From positions 6,045,001 through 6,109,000 of the forward strand of contig CM060112.1 of assembly GCA_030522415.1 (NCBI GenBank): a stretch of 64,000 nt of DNA, in the 5' to 3' direction. The DNA is from Channallabes apus. Lineage: Eukaryota > Chordata > Actinopteri > Siluriformes > Clariidae. The notes under the pieces are model-generated. The model was not told where the DNA came from, searched no databases, and worked only from the letters and a program-made list of their open reading frames with translations. Of this stretch, positions 46,797 through 61,307 are shown in pieces. Each line of letters begins with the position of its first letter. Positions within the stretch are counted from its first letter, which is position 1. The position numbers and the translations under genes were made by a program.

Positions 46797-49700
46797 ATGA
46801 AGATCCTCCTCATCTTCACCCTCTGCCTGATCTCAGGTAAAGAAATGCACTTCAGAATAATCCTCACTCTCAGCAGCAGTGTTACATGAAGGAAGGTTTT
46901 GCTCAGATGGATGTTTGGTGTTTTGTTAGATGGAGGAGATTCCAAGGCAGTAACAGGATATTCAGGAGGAGGAGTCCTTATCAAGTGCACGTATGATACA
47001 GAATACACACAAAACAAGAAATATTTCTGTAAGGGTTCAACATTACGCTGTTCTGACCAAATAACATCAGAAGTTAAGAACGAGTTGATACATTCAGGAA
47101 GATTCTCACTGTATGATGACACCAAATCAGCAGAGTTCTGGGTGATGATCAGAGAGCTCACTGTACAGGACACTGGCACGTACCACTGTGGAGTTGATAA
47201 ACAATTATGGCCAGACATTTACACACCGGTGGAACTGAAGGTAAAGGAAGGTGAGTCTCCCACCAGTGATATAGCAGACATACAATATACCAAGTAATCA
47301 TATGTTATTTCTATACTTATGTAATATATTTTTCTGATGATTCAAATAGTAAAATCATGATTTAATCCATATTTAACCTTTGCATGGCTAAGACTAGTTT
47401 CTGATTATAATAATAAAAAAAACTATTAAATACAAACCTGTCCCTGAACCTGGCTATTAAACTCTACTTTTTTAACTTACTTGTTCAATAGACTTCAGTT
47501 CATTCTAGGCTTATCTCAGGAAGGATTGTCCTGCATTGCTGTGTGGCTGATCTTTAACCCCTGCCTTTTTTAACTATGAGTTTGTTTGCTAATTTAGATT
47601 GTTAAAAATTATTCATGCTTACTTCCATCTGTCATCAAATTATCAACACAAACATTAAGAAAAAGCTCAGACTTTAACCTTACCTCTAATAAAATATGGA
47701 TTTAAGACGTGATCTTTAAAAAAATATCTTGAGCTCAACTATTATATAATTTCTATGAGGTATTTCTACTTTTAACTGATTAATCATAATTTGAACTTCT
47801 TGTTTTTTTATCAGGGTCCAGGGTCTCTAGTGCAGTAAGTGCACATGCAGGGGGAGGAGTCAACATCAAGTGCAGATATGATAATAAATACAAAGATAAA
47901 ATCAAGTCTTTCTGTAAGATCGAGACAAATCATAGCTGTTCAAATCAAATAAGAACTAACAGTAAACTGAACAGTGAATGGTCACATGATGGCAGATTCT
48001 CAGTTCATGACGACAGAAGTTCAGGATTCTTCAGTGTGTTTATCAGAGAGCTGATTACGGAGGACACTGGAACATACGCGTGTGCTGTTGATGTGTCTGA
48101 TAGAATACAGACCTACACTGTAGTGAAGCTGGATGTAACAGAAGGTGAGTAACTGTAATTATGTGTTTTAGCAGTTATGATGATATTAATATATGCAAAT
48201 TCATTATATCACATAAAGTATTACTTGGGCTTCATGGTGTCATATTGTACTTCCAGAGATGGTGGTTTAAATTTTGCCTTCCCTCTGTGTGTGGTATTTA
48301 CATGTTCTCCTTGTGCCTGGTGGGTTTTCTCAGGGTAGTCTGGTTTCCTCCCACAGTACAATGATATGCACAGCAGGTTGCTTTACGTCTCTAAACTGTC
48401 CATAGAGCTCCACATAACTGGGTTGTAAGACCTGTTGCAGGACGTTTATTTAATGTTTATATGTATATGATTTGAAGCATACAATAACAGAAAAAGTTTA
48501 CAGTCTGTAGAATGACAGTGATGGTGTGATGGGGAGCGTCATGTGACACTGCATCAAAATTCAGGAAAACTTTGTCAGCTAAAACTACTATCAGCACCCT
48601 TATATAAACACAACTGGGAACCGCGTATATAAATGGCTGTTCAGAACTGTATGTGGTAGCAGCCTGCGGATCTGCCCGTTCTGAACAGTTCATGCTCTGC
48701 CCCTCGCGCGACCCGCGTCTATACAGTATACAGTAATACAAAGGCTTTTTCCTAGAACACATAAATAATCTGACCTGATTGTTTGTGATTTGCAGATCTG
48801 TCCTATGAGAAGTCCATCAGTGAGACTGTCCATGTAGGAGGAGATTTGAACATCAGCTGTAAATACCCAGAATCCCTCAGGAGTAATCCCAAGTTTCTCT
48901 GCAAGACGAGCCTGCAAGATTTTGCTTGCACTTATAAAAAATCTAATAATGAAAGTAGAAAATACATAAATAGAGTGAATTTCTCCCTGTATGATGACAG
49001 AGAAAGACGAACCTTGAGTGTGAGTATTAGAAATGTAGCTGAGCGAGAATCTGGTCACTACTGGTGTGGAGCTGAAGCAGCCTGGGAATCTGATGATGGA
49101 TACAAGGTTTATATCACACAGATCCACCTGACAGTAACTGGTGAGTTTGTAGAGACACAGAAACACTGCATTAGTTATGTTGGTACTATAGTGGATTTGT
49201 GCTTTATATGTGTTTTAGCAGAAGAAACATGTTGTGATAATATTTATAGATGCAATTTTATTGTGTTACATTAAGTTTAACTCAGATTCCATGGTGGTTT
49301 AGTGCTTAGCACTGTCTCATCTACCTCCAGAGTACTATGTACTCTATTGCCTCTTTTCCACTGCATAGTATGGCACGACACGGTTCAGTTCACCTCACTT
49401 CGGTTCGGCTCAGTTCGGCTCGGTTTGCGCTTCCACTGCAGTTTAGTAACGCTTTAGAGTGGGCGGGCTTACTCACGTGTCGTTATAGTTGCGGCGCCTC
49501 TACTGCCGTGACATCATCGTAAACGCGGCACAAACAAACACACAACAATGGAGCATATCGACGGCATGGTGTTCTTCATTCTCGGCATGTGGATGCTTTT
49601 AACAGCAAGACGAAGGAGTTTGTTTCAAAAGAGGCTGATGGCAGCCAAAGAAAATTTTTGGTTAATACAAAAAGGTGCGTCCGATCCTTCGCTGGCTGTT

Positions 49701-50845
49701 CTAAATATAGCGGTTCTCGTGTCGCAAGTTCAGTGACGCAGTAATGACGATTTTCTCCGGCCAATCAGTAACCAGCGGAGTTTACACGTCACGTTTTGGT
49801 AACGGTTCGGCGCGCTTGGAACCTCGGCTGAGGTGGTACTAAAAAAAGGACCAGGTACCAGGAACTGTTCCCAGTGGAAAACCCCCCAAAAGTGAGTTGA
49901 ACTGAACCGTGTCGTACTATGCAGTGGAAAAGCGCCATAAGTACTTTAGCTTCACACTCGCACATGCTGTGTATGTGTGTATGTGTGTGAAGCAAAAGTA
50001 AGAGGAGAGGAGGAATGACTGGAAATATGACATCCCCCTTTTCGTCTTACACAGTAGCCCTCCCTCCCCTCTTATTTGAGAGAACACACTAACGTAATCG
50101 CTGCTGTAAAGTAAACATAAGAAATTAACCTGCACATTACCATTAAAATGGATCGTGGCAAAGCAGTGTTTCCATTAGACACTTCCGTTAAGATGATTAG
50201 TCACATATTTTATACTCTCAGCCCAGAATATCTTTAATTGGCAGTGACATCACCCATAGATGTTATACTGCCACCATGCGGCAGAGGAAAAAACAACACT
50301 GCAAGATTCAGTTTGTTTTTATAAAGAATCTGTTAAAGAAAGTAGAAAGTATGTAAATATGGGGAAATTCTCCCTGTATGATTACAGAGTCAGTGATATT
50401 ATTGGACAATTAGTGACTTTATCAATAGTGTGAGTACAAATAGAGCAGTAATGTTTAGACAGATGGTTTGTTAACAAATGAAATTAAAGAGTTCTAGCTG
50501 ATATTATCTCTTAAACTTGTATCTATTTAGATTAAATGATGTGATCGGCAGATACTGTATGTCTTTGCTCAATGTTCTTCCTGTTCATGTGTGTATTCTT
50601 GCATAACTACACTTCCCGTAAGATAGAAGAAGTATAAACAGCAGTCAATTCCATATTTACTAAATGTACACTGTATTGTGTTTCATCTGTTCTGAATCTT
50701 TTCAAATGTTTAGATCCAAGTGTGACAGTTTCAACCTTTCAGCCAAAACAATCATTAGTATACACACAGTTACCATCACATTCATCACCATCCCGTCTAT
50801 CATCTATCATCCAATATCCGAATATCATATATCTATCATCGTCCC

Positions 50846-50888
<43 letters not shown>

Positions 50889-51730
50889 GTCCCCATCATC
50901 ATCATCATCATCATCATCATCGTCCCCATCATCATCATCATCATCATCATCATCACCATCATCATCATCCCCATCATCATCATCATCATCATCTCAGTCT
51001 GCTTCAGTTTCTTCTTCTGCAGGTGATTCTGCTCAAATCCACATTACAATCACAATCTAACTCATTAACTTTGATGAATCTAATCTCTTTGGAATCATCA
51101 GCATGTAGGTTAAAGTTTCTTGTTTTTCAGAATATCCAGCTTCCTCCTTCATCACTGTGGCTGTAATTTTGCTGCTGCTTTTGATTGGAGTCATATTCCT
51201 CACTTTGTTTCTCCAAAAGAGACACGGGTTGCAAGGTACAGTGGAACCTCGGATTGTGAGTAACGTGGTTTACGAGTGTTCCCCAAGACGAGCAAAGATT
51301 TTTAATAAATTTTGACTTGGAAAACGAGCATTGTCTTGTTTTACGAGCACCGAGTATCATGTACTGTATCACGCATGCGCTTCTTGTTTTGACGTTGTTA
51401 TGCGTGTGTGTACAGAGTGCGTACAAAAAGATCCAAAAGATTCATTTTCTCTCTCTGTGTGTGTCAGCCTACACTTTGTGTCTGTGTGCGCGCGCGTCAT
51501 TGGACACCGTGCCCGTTCACACACACACCCCTCCTCCTTTCGCCTGCTCTGTCACGATTCTTTTCAAAGGTAAAGTGCAGATTCATTTGTTTAATTTTTT
51601 TCCTTTACAGCAGTGATTTCATTAGTGTGTCGATCAATCGAGTGTCATTAGAGAGATTTCTTGCTTATTAAAAATAAATAAATAGTGTTTCCGTTGTGTG
51701 TATGAAGGGGGAGAGGGGAGCTTACTTTAG

Positions 51731-51804
<74 letters not shown>

Positions 51805-52182
51805 TGATGGCCTCGTCATTGAGCCTGTGAGATGTGATTGGCGGTTCTGTTTTCGACAATATGCAGATTGAACGCACCTGCCGCTGCGCTTCGAGTGCTC
51901 CCTTAAAAGAGCAATAGTGAGGCATACGGGTTTTTTTTTGGGCTTTGATTATGGGGTGATATGGTTGGTTGGAGTTTGGTTACTTTTTGCATGTTTTACA
52001 CTGCACCATCAGTACATTACAATGCTGCATGCAGGCACATTGCGCTACATACTGACTCTGATGCAGGAATATTATTATGTTTCGTTGTTTCTTTTCTTTT
52101 CCAATTCAGCCTTATGTTTCCGTACGTCCCTCTTTTGTTGCTTCCCTTTGAGCCACGGGTTGTGACACACACACACACACAC

Positions 52183-52255
<73 letters not shown>

Positions 52256-52746
52256 GCCTGCGCGCATAAACAGAAACACTTATCTGTCGGGATTCATTTT
52301 TACTTTAAAATGCAGGTTAATTTGTTTTATTTTTACTTTATATTTTGTTTTAATAGTTTTTATGTATTTATTTTTTTGGGCTGTAGAACGAATAATTTGA
52401 GTTTTATGGGGAAATTCACATCGATTTACAGTACGTGTGTTTTGAAATATGAGCCCGCTTCCGGAATGAATTATGCTCGTAATCCAAGGTTCCACTGTAT
52501 TCATACACACACAACATGTTATATTTAACACTGTGTTTAACGTGAATATGCATGTGCATGGATGCCATGGTTATTTTGCCATGTTAAGTAAGAATCCAAA
52601 CTGAAATTTAAAAGGAATTGTGAACAGTGAAGGGAACAAGTGAACAACGCTTCATCACTCTGCTAAAAGTGAACAAGCAATATTTCCCATCAGTCACTGG
52701 GGCACATTTGAGTATAAGAAAACATGGAGTTTGCATGAGACCTGCC

Positions 52747-52782
<36 letters not shown>

Positions 52783-53159
52783 CATAATAATAATAATCAT
52801 AATAATAAACATTTATTCAATAAATCATTACTATTATATACATTATTCATCTACATAATATTAATCTCTTACAGAATCTGGGGTTATCTTGTGTTAATCA
52901 GAATCATTTCATTAGTAACAGGTGTATTACATTAACTTTTAACCATGAAGTCAAATGTTGTTTGATGAAGCCAAATTGTTTAATTCTGAGCCCCTAATAA
53001 AATAGATTTCTCCCTGTCAAAAAAAAGGCAAAAATAAAGTTAAGAACAGCAACAGAAACTATTGATTATGTGAATTTTTTCTGCCAGCAGGTGGAGCTTC
53101 TACTGACCAGCGTCCTGTCCAAAACTCAGGAAATGACCAAGAGGTAACTGTCTTTATCA

Positions 53160-53194
<35 letters not shown>

Positions 53195-53676
53195 AAATAC
53201 TAAACACATTCATTTCTTAAAAAAAAATGAAAAGCTGAAAACATTTATGATTTTTTTTTGTTTCTGTTCCTCTTTTCTCTCCGGTTCCTCTTTCTGCCTG
53301 TGAGTACGAGGAGATCAAAGACACCAGAGAACTTTCTCCATCAGATGCTGGATCTTCTGCAGGTTACTCTAATGTTCGACTACCCACAATCCCCTGTGGC
53401 TCTACTGTTTATTCTAATGCTCAGTTACCCACAATCCCCTCTGATCAGGACGTCTACTCCACAGCTCAGTTACCCACAATCCCCTCTGATCAGGACGTCT
53501 ACTCCACAGCTCCGTTACTCACAGGTCAATCAGGTAATAAACCTGCTGAAGGTCTGACTTACGCTGCAGTGAGTTTTCACCCCAACACCACCAGCTCTAA
53601 TGATGCAGTTCCACGGGTTAGGGACGACGTCACTTCTAACTACGCTTCAGTCAGTCACGTTACTTCATCTGTTTAG
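46797..53676 (+). CDS. Gene C: CD300/pIgR-like receptor, three Ig domains, polyserine stalk, ITIM tail
   Basis: Exons: 46797-46836 signal peptide; 46930-47250 Ig 1; 47815-48144 Ig 2; 48796-49140 Ig 3; 50714-51022 stalk; 51131-51235 transmembrane; 53091-53143 linker; tail from 53305 (or 53284) to 53676. All junctions are in phase. The length is about 624-631 residues, depending on the last acceptor. Ig 2 (NIKCRY...SFCKIE...TYACAV) is absent from A and B. The stalk codes roughly 60 Ser residues broken by Pro, from a TCA microsatellite. The tail has two 15-residue DVYSTAQL units and canonical ITIMs LTYAAV and SNYASV. Two oddities: a transposon begins at intron position +4 after the transmembrane exon, and the tail acceptor AG has become CG, with the next AG (53303-53304) still in phase. 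The protein may be made, but splicing efficiency is in doubt. Confidence 0.83.
47251..47814 (+). other. Gene C intron, near-identical to that of gene D
   Basis: 564 bp, matching 56805-57369 of gene D almost base for base over its length, whereas the gene E equivalent (61759-62100) is shorter and diverged. Confidence 0.7.
48285..48390 (+). repeat. SINE-like fragment in the Ig 2-Ig 3 intron of gene C
   Basis: TTTACATGTTCTCCTTGTGCC, GTGGGTTTTCTCAGGGTAG and GTTTCCTCCCACAGTACAATG are middle blocks of the 15355-type repeat. The same fragment sits at the same place in gene E (62575-62665) and not in gene D. Confidence 0.75.
49349..49936. mobile_element. MITE with CTTTTCCACTGCATAGTA termini
   Basis: CTCTTTTCCACTGCATAGTA and its inverted copy TACTATGCAGTGGAAAAGCG bound a 588-bp GC-rich body, which also has TTCGGTTCGGCTCAGTTCGG and related boxes. 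It lies in the gene C intron between Ig 3 and stalk. A 62-codon frame inside (49548-49736) is not recognisable as a gene. Confidence 0.8.
49937..50165 (-). repeat. Inner fragment of the CAGTGGAACC MITE family (inverted)
   Basis: GCTGCTGTAAAGTAAACATAAG and TTAACCTGCAC are reverse complements of blocks in the copies at 7233 and 51239 (TTTACTTTACAGCAGTGATT, GTGCAGGTTAATTT). The termini are missing. Confidence 0.5.
50300..50392 (+). pseudogene. Fragment of an Ig 3 exon inside the gene C intron
   Basis: TGCAAGATTCAGTTTGTTTT then AAAGAAAGTAGAAAGTATGT and AAATATGGGGAAATTCTCCC align with the middle of the Ig 3 exons (for example 58172-58275). The start and the WCG end are missing. It is followed by intron sequence like that normally found after the Ig 3 exon, so it marks an old recombination joint. 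Confidence 0.7.
50840..50996 (+). repeat. Coding (TCA)n microsatellite (polyserine stalk, gene C)
   Basis: TCATCA units with occasional TCGTCCCCA interruptions, read in the Ser/Pro frame inside the stalk exon. Other frames would give Ile or His runs. Confidence 0.9.
51239..52497. mobile_element. MITE/Tc-mariner-like element, copy 3, at a splice donor
   Basis: Inverted termini CAGTGGAACCTCGGATTGTG and CGTAATCCAAGGTTCCACTG lie inside a TA duplication (51237-51238 and 52498-52499). The element starts three bases into the intron after the gene C transmembrane exon. Its 1259-bp body is longer than copy 2 because of two long (CA)n tracts (51733-51802 and 52167-52252). Confidence 0.9.
52749..52808. 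repeat. (AAT)n microsatellite
   Basis: AAT repeats with a few CAT interruptions, inside the gene C intron before the linker exon. Confidence 0.9.
53162..53192. repeat. (TG)n tract after the linker-exon donor of gene C
   Basis: About 15 TG units begin 19 nt after the donor GTAACTG. Gene B has a shorter run at the same place (39184-39199). Confidence 0.85.
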
Positions 53677-54180
53677 TTTAGAGTCATTAGGGCTCAAGTC
53701 ATGTGACACTGGAACTCTACTGTTACTGATACCATTAATTTTCCTTCTATGTCTTTTCCCTCCTTTAATTCCCATGATTCTTCTTCTTCTTCTCCTTATT
53801 ATTATATTTTATTGTTTTGCCTAAGAAACCTATCTAACATTTTTTTTACCTTGTCAGTTTAATGACAATTGAACTGAGTGTAATTAATTCCACTGAAGCA
53901 TGTGTGTTGGGAAATATAGTTTCAGTGTCCATGTTTGTGTCAGGTGCATTTTGACTGGATGCTGAAATATCAGTCACAGTCATAAGCTATTTCTGCACAA
54001 TGACCTCTTCATCTCCTTGTGTTGCTGTACACATGTGCTCCAGACTGAGGAGACTCCGACGCTGCTCAGGGGTCCCTTCAGAGTCATAGCGGATATTAGG
54101 CCTGATTTCATTTTATTACCACAAATAGTCTGTCACTGTGGTTAGGAGGTGTGAGTGTGTATTATTTTGTGTTGTCACTG

Positions 54181-55440
54181 TTAAGGGCAACATTACCCAG
54201 GGGTTGGAAAGGGATCTGAGCTAGAGTACAGATTATTGAAGAGATGTCAATAGTGGATTGTGATATAGAACAATCTATTAATATTAACTTGAAAGATAAT
54301 TATAGAGAACGAAGGGCTTATTAGTCTGATCCTAACATCTACATAGACTGCATAGGGCAGTCCAGAGGTATAACTGATGAATTCAAAGCCAGAGATGAGG
54401 TGAACTCAGGATTCAAGTCTATTTTTGTATGGAAAACCCCAAATAAAATGCAGTATGAACAAATTATATTCACTATAATCAACAAAGGTTTATTAATTAA
54501 ACAGATGATGCTTTAGTCGCCTTAGGAGAACAAGTAGGAGCAAAATGACTTGGTAAACAGGCTAGCACTAAATTGATTATTGGCTGAAAAAGGAGGTGTG
54601 TGCATCCTATTCTGTGATCCATGTTATACATATATCCCTATGCTTCCCTACATATATCCTTATTTTTAAAACTCTAGTAACTGATGCAGCAGCTAAACAG
54701 ATGATGGTGATGCAGCGAGGACCAACAAAGGATTCATGGAATGTTTGGTTGGAGATAAGGGATATTAAGCAGAGAATAGGAGATCCCAATACCTTAAGTG
54801 AGGATGAAGAAGATGAATAAGGACCCATGCCCTGAGTGTAAGTGCTAGCCTAACCTCTCTCCAGTGGTGGTTCTCTACATCACTGTGTTTGAGCTGAAGA
54901 CATCTCGATGGTCCAGGATACTATTTCTACTATCACATATAAAAAAGATTATTAATTAGTGTGTGTGTTCTTATATGTTATTATATATGTGGTTATTGTA
55001 TACTCTATATACTGTAACAATGATAACCACAGGCAAGCAGGAACTGTGTGCTGAACCACCAAGGTCTCACTATGACCCTACAGAGCAGATGCATCCCGTT
55101 GTAGGATGGAAGCACATGGACAAGTTGTCCAATTATGGGTTTCCTTTAGTCATAGGATGAACATAAATTGGAGCGTTCTGTCTTGTGGAAGGAGTAAACA
55201 TATGTATTGGAGCATTCTACAGTATCTTGTTAGAAACAGAACACATGGATGGGAGTATTATGTTGGTGGGAATATGATGTGGGAGAAATGTCATGTAAAT
55301 ATATATAAGCATGCATCTAAAGAGATGAGAGCTTTTTCCTCTGCAGAGAAACTGCTTGGTGATATTGTGAATGAAATAAAATCTATTGCCCTCAACACCC
55401 CTGGTCTCCAAAGTGATCTTTGCACCTTTGGTTAATTGTC
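54181..55440 (+). mobile_element. Retrovirus-like fragment (env end and LTR-like part), decayed
   Basis: The 3' flank of gene C stops matching gene B at about 54180. Between 54500 and 54640 a frame interrupted by stops resembles the C-terminal part of a retroviral transmembrane envelope subunit, with a Cys-rich segment followed by CYTYIP. A later short frame ends in an acidic SEDEEDE tail. The last 480 bp lack coding features and have an AATAAA (55373-55380), as in an LTR. Several stops break it; the identification rests on a short motif. Confidence 0.4.
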
Positions 55441-55459
55441 CCTAAACTAGCTACGACAC

Positions 55460-55820
55460 GAGCTCTAATGATGCAGTTCCACACATTAAGGTATGAGGTC
55501 TTGTGTGACTTTACTTCAGTCAGTTACACAGCGTTATGTGGACAGATTACTGGAATAAGGTTAACCCTAAAAACTTTACTTTGAATCTCTACTATTTTGT
55601 TATTTTGTAATTCTTCCATTCTTATATAAAAAACTAAAATTTTCTAAAAATCCACGGTAAAGATATATTTATCGAAGTTGTGGAAGTCGTGTAGCACAGC
55701 ATTTTATAGGAAATGTTGCTTTCTCTTTATTCATTAAAATGCTCCACTCTTATAGTTGCTACTTGTGTTGATTTTATGACAATTTAACTGAACTGTACTG
55801 TATATCAAACCTGTATAATA
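55460..55820 (+). pseudogene. Second relic of a D-type terminal exon and 3' UTR
   Basis: CTCTAATGATGCAGTTCCAC, then GAGGTCTTGTGTGACTTTAC and TTCAGTCAGTTACAC, match the gene D tail end (60010-60060) and the relic at 44091. UTR similarity continues to ATAATAAACCTGATTGTAG at about 55815. The 5' part of the exon is lost. Confidence 0.65.
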
Positions 55821-56212
55821 AACCTGATTGTAGAAAAACTCTGCACTTCTATTAGCTTTAGTGTTGTATCAGTATTTTAGTTACCACTAATGAATTAAAG
55901 CTTTGTGCTCTAGGGGGCAGTAGAGGCCATCAGACATTAGAGCAGTACACAGTGACATGGAGTAACAGATATCATCAGTAAAGTTAATACTGTAGCACTG
56001 AGAGGAAACACAACTCAACTGGAGGAAGATGCTCACATGAAGATCAACATTAGACACTCACACACCTTCATATGATTGTTTACACACTGTAACTGACCAG
56101 AGGCTCATTTTATGTCTGAAATTTAAAAGCTTATGAGCTGTCTATGTTTTTCACACATATCTCACACATACACTCATTGAGCAGCTCTTTCTCACACAGC
56201 TAGAAGAGGAAG

Positions 56213-56350
56213 TGGGTGCAGCATCACACTCTGTTTAAGACACATACAGTATAAAGACACAGAGCAGGACAGAGACAGTAACAGTGTGTAACAGGACAGG
56301 AGCTTTAATATCTTTCTGAAGTGGAGTTGGTGTGTGAGTGTCAACACAGG
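56213..56350 (+). promoter_or_regulatory. Gene D promoter: PU.1/ETS-like site and TATA box
   Basis: GAAGAGGAAGTGGG at 56213-56226 and TATAAAG at 56260-56266, start codon at 56351. About 300 bp upstream are almost identical to the gene E flank. Confidence 0.6.
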
Positions 56351-60058
<3,708 letters not shown>

Positions 60059-60347
60059 TTTATGTGGATAGATTACTGAACTAAGATTAGAGACAAATAA
60101 CCTGTACACTGGATCTCTACTGTTTTATTGAGATTCTTCCTCATTTGTTACAATATGTGTAAAAACACCAGATTTTCTAAAAATCCACAGTAAAGATACA
60201 TTTGTCAAAGTTGTGGAAGTCATGTAGCATTTTATACAACCTTTGTTATACTCTTTATTTTTTTAGACGAGTCCACATCCATAGTTTCCTCCTGTGTTGA
60301 TTTCATGCTAATTTAACTGTACAGTATATAGAACCTTTTATAATAAA
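60059..60347 (+). other. Gene D 3' UTR
   Basis: Short UTR ending at AATAAA 60342-60347, collinear with the relics at 44091 and 55460. Confidence 0.6.
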
Positions 60348-60405
60348 CCTGATTGTAGTAAAACTCAGCACCTCTATTAGCTTTAGTTAATAACAGTGTT
60401 GTAAT

Positions 60406-60790
60406 ATGAGGAAAGCTGACCTCGCACCTCCGGCACTCACCACCTTCTACAGATGCCCTATTGAGAGCATCCTCACTAGCAGCCTCTCAGTCTGGTACGG
60501 GAACTGCACTGCTGCTGACCAGAAGGCCCTGCAGAGGGTGGTAAGGACAGCCGAGAAGATCACCAGATCAGCCCAACCAGCCATTAAAGATTTATATTCG
60601 TCCCGCTGTAGCAAGAGGGGCATCAACATCATCAGAAATCCCACCCACCCAGCTCTTGTTTAACCTTTTACCATCCGGCAAGCGCTACCGCAGCATACGC
60701 TGCAAGACCACCAGACTAACAACTTTTTTCCTCAAGCTATCAGACATCAACTCCCTCAAAAGATACCATGTACATGTTTACATTTAAAAT
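60406..60790 (+). pseudogene. 5'-truncated non-LTR retrotransposon (LINE) ORF2 3' end
   Basis: The frame contains LTTFYRCPIESILTSSLSVW and KALQRVVRTAEKI, followed by NIIRNPTHPA. A PSGKRYRS-like segment follows in another frame. These blocks are the C-terminal region downstream of reverse transcriptase in fish LINEs of the Rex/CR1-L2 type. A frameshift or stop near 60660 breaks it. It sits between gene D and the gene E promoter. Confidence 0.75.
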
Positions 60791-61159
60791 AACAAAAACA
60801 GCACAAACATAAATAAAACAACAAAACATAAAATTTGACTTTGTCTTATAATGTTTTGTTTTATTAAAATAAGTTTAGATTTTTGTAAGCGAAATGTGTT
60901 GCCTGTGTAGTTGTTCAGTAGTTGATCATCAGTAAAGTTAATACTGTAGCACTGAGAGGAAACACAACTCAACTGGAGGAAGATGCTCACATGAGGACGA
61001 TCAACATTAGACACTCACACACCTTCATATGATTGTTTACACACTGTAACTGACCAGAGGCTCATTTTATGTCTGAAATTTAAAAGCTTATGAGCTGTCT
61101 ATGTTTTTCACACATATCTCACACATACACTCATTGAGCAGCTCTTTCTCACACAGCTA

Positions 61160-61307
61160 GAAGAGGAAGTGGGTGCAGCATCACACTCTGTTTAAGACAC
61201 ATACAGTATAAAGACACAGAGCAGGACAGAGACAGTAACAGTGTGTAACAGAACAGGAGCTTTAATATCTTTCTGAAGTGGAGTTGGTGTGTGAGTGTGA
61301 ACTCAGG
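61160..61307 (+). promoter_or_regulatory. Gene E promoter: PU.1/ETS-like site and TATA box
   Basis: GAAGAGGAAGTGGG at 61160-61173 and TATAAAG at 61207-61213 before the start codon at 61308. Confidence 0.6.

Noticed and set aside
49548..49736. 62-codon open frame in gene C intron
   Set aside because: Contained in the MITE at 49349-49936; no recognisable domain and no splice links to the receptor.
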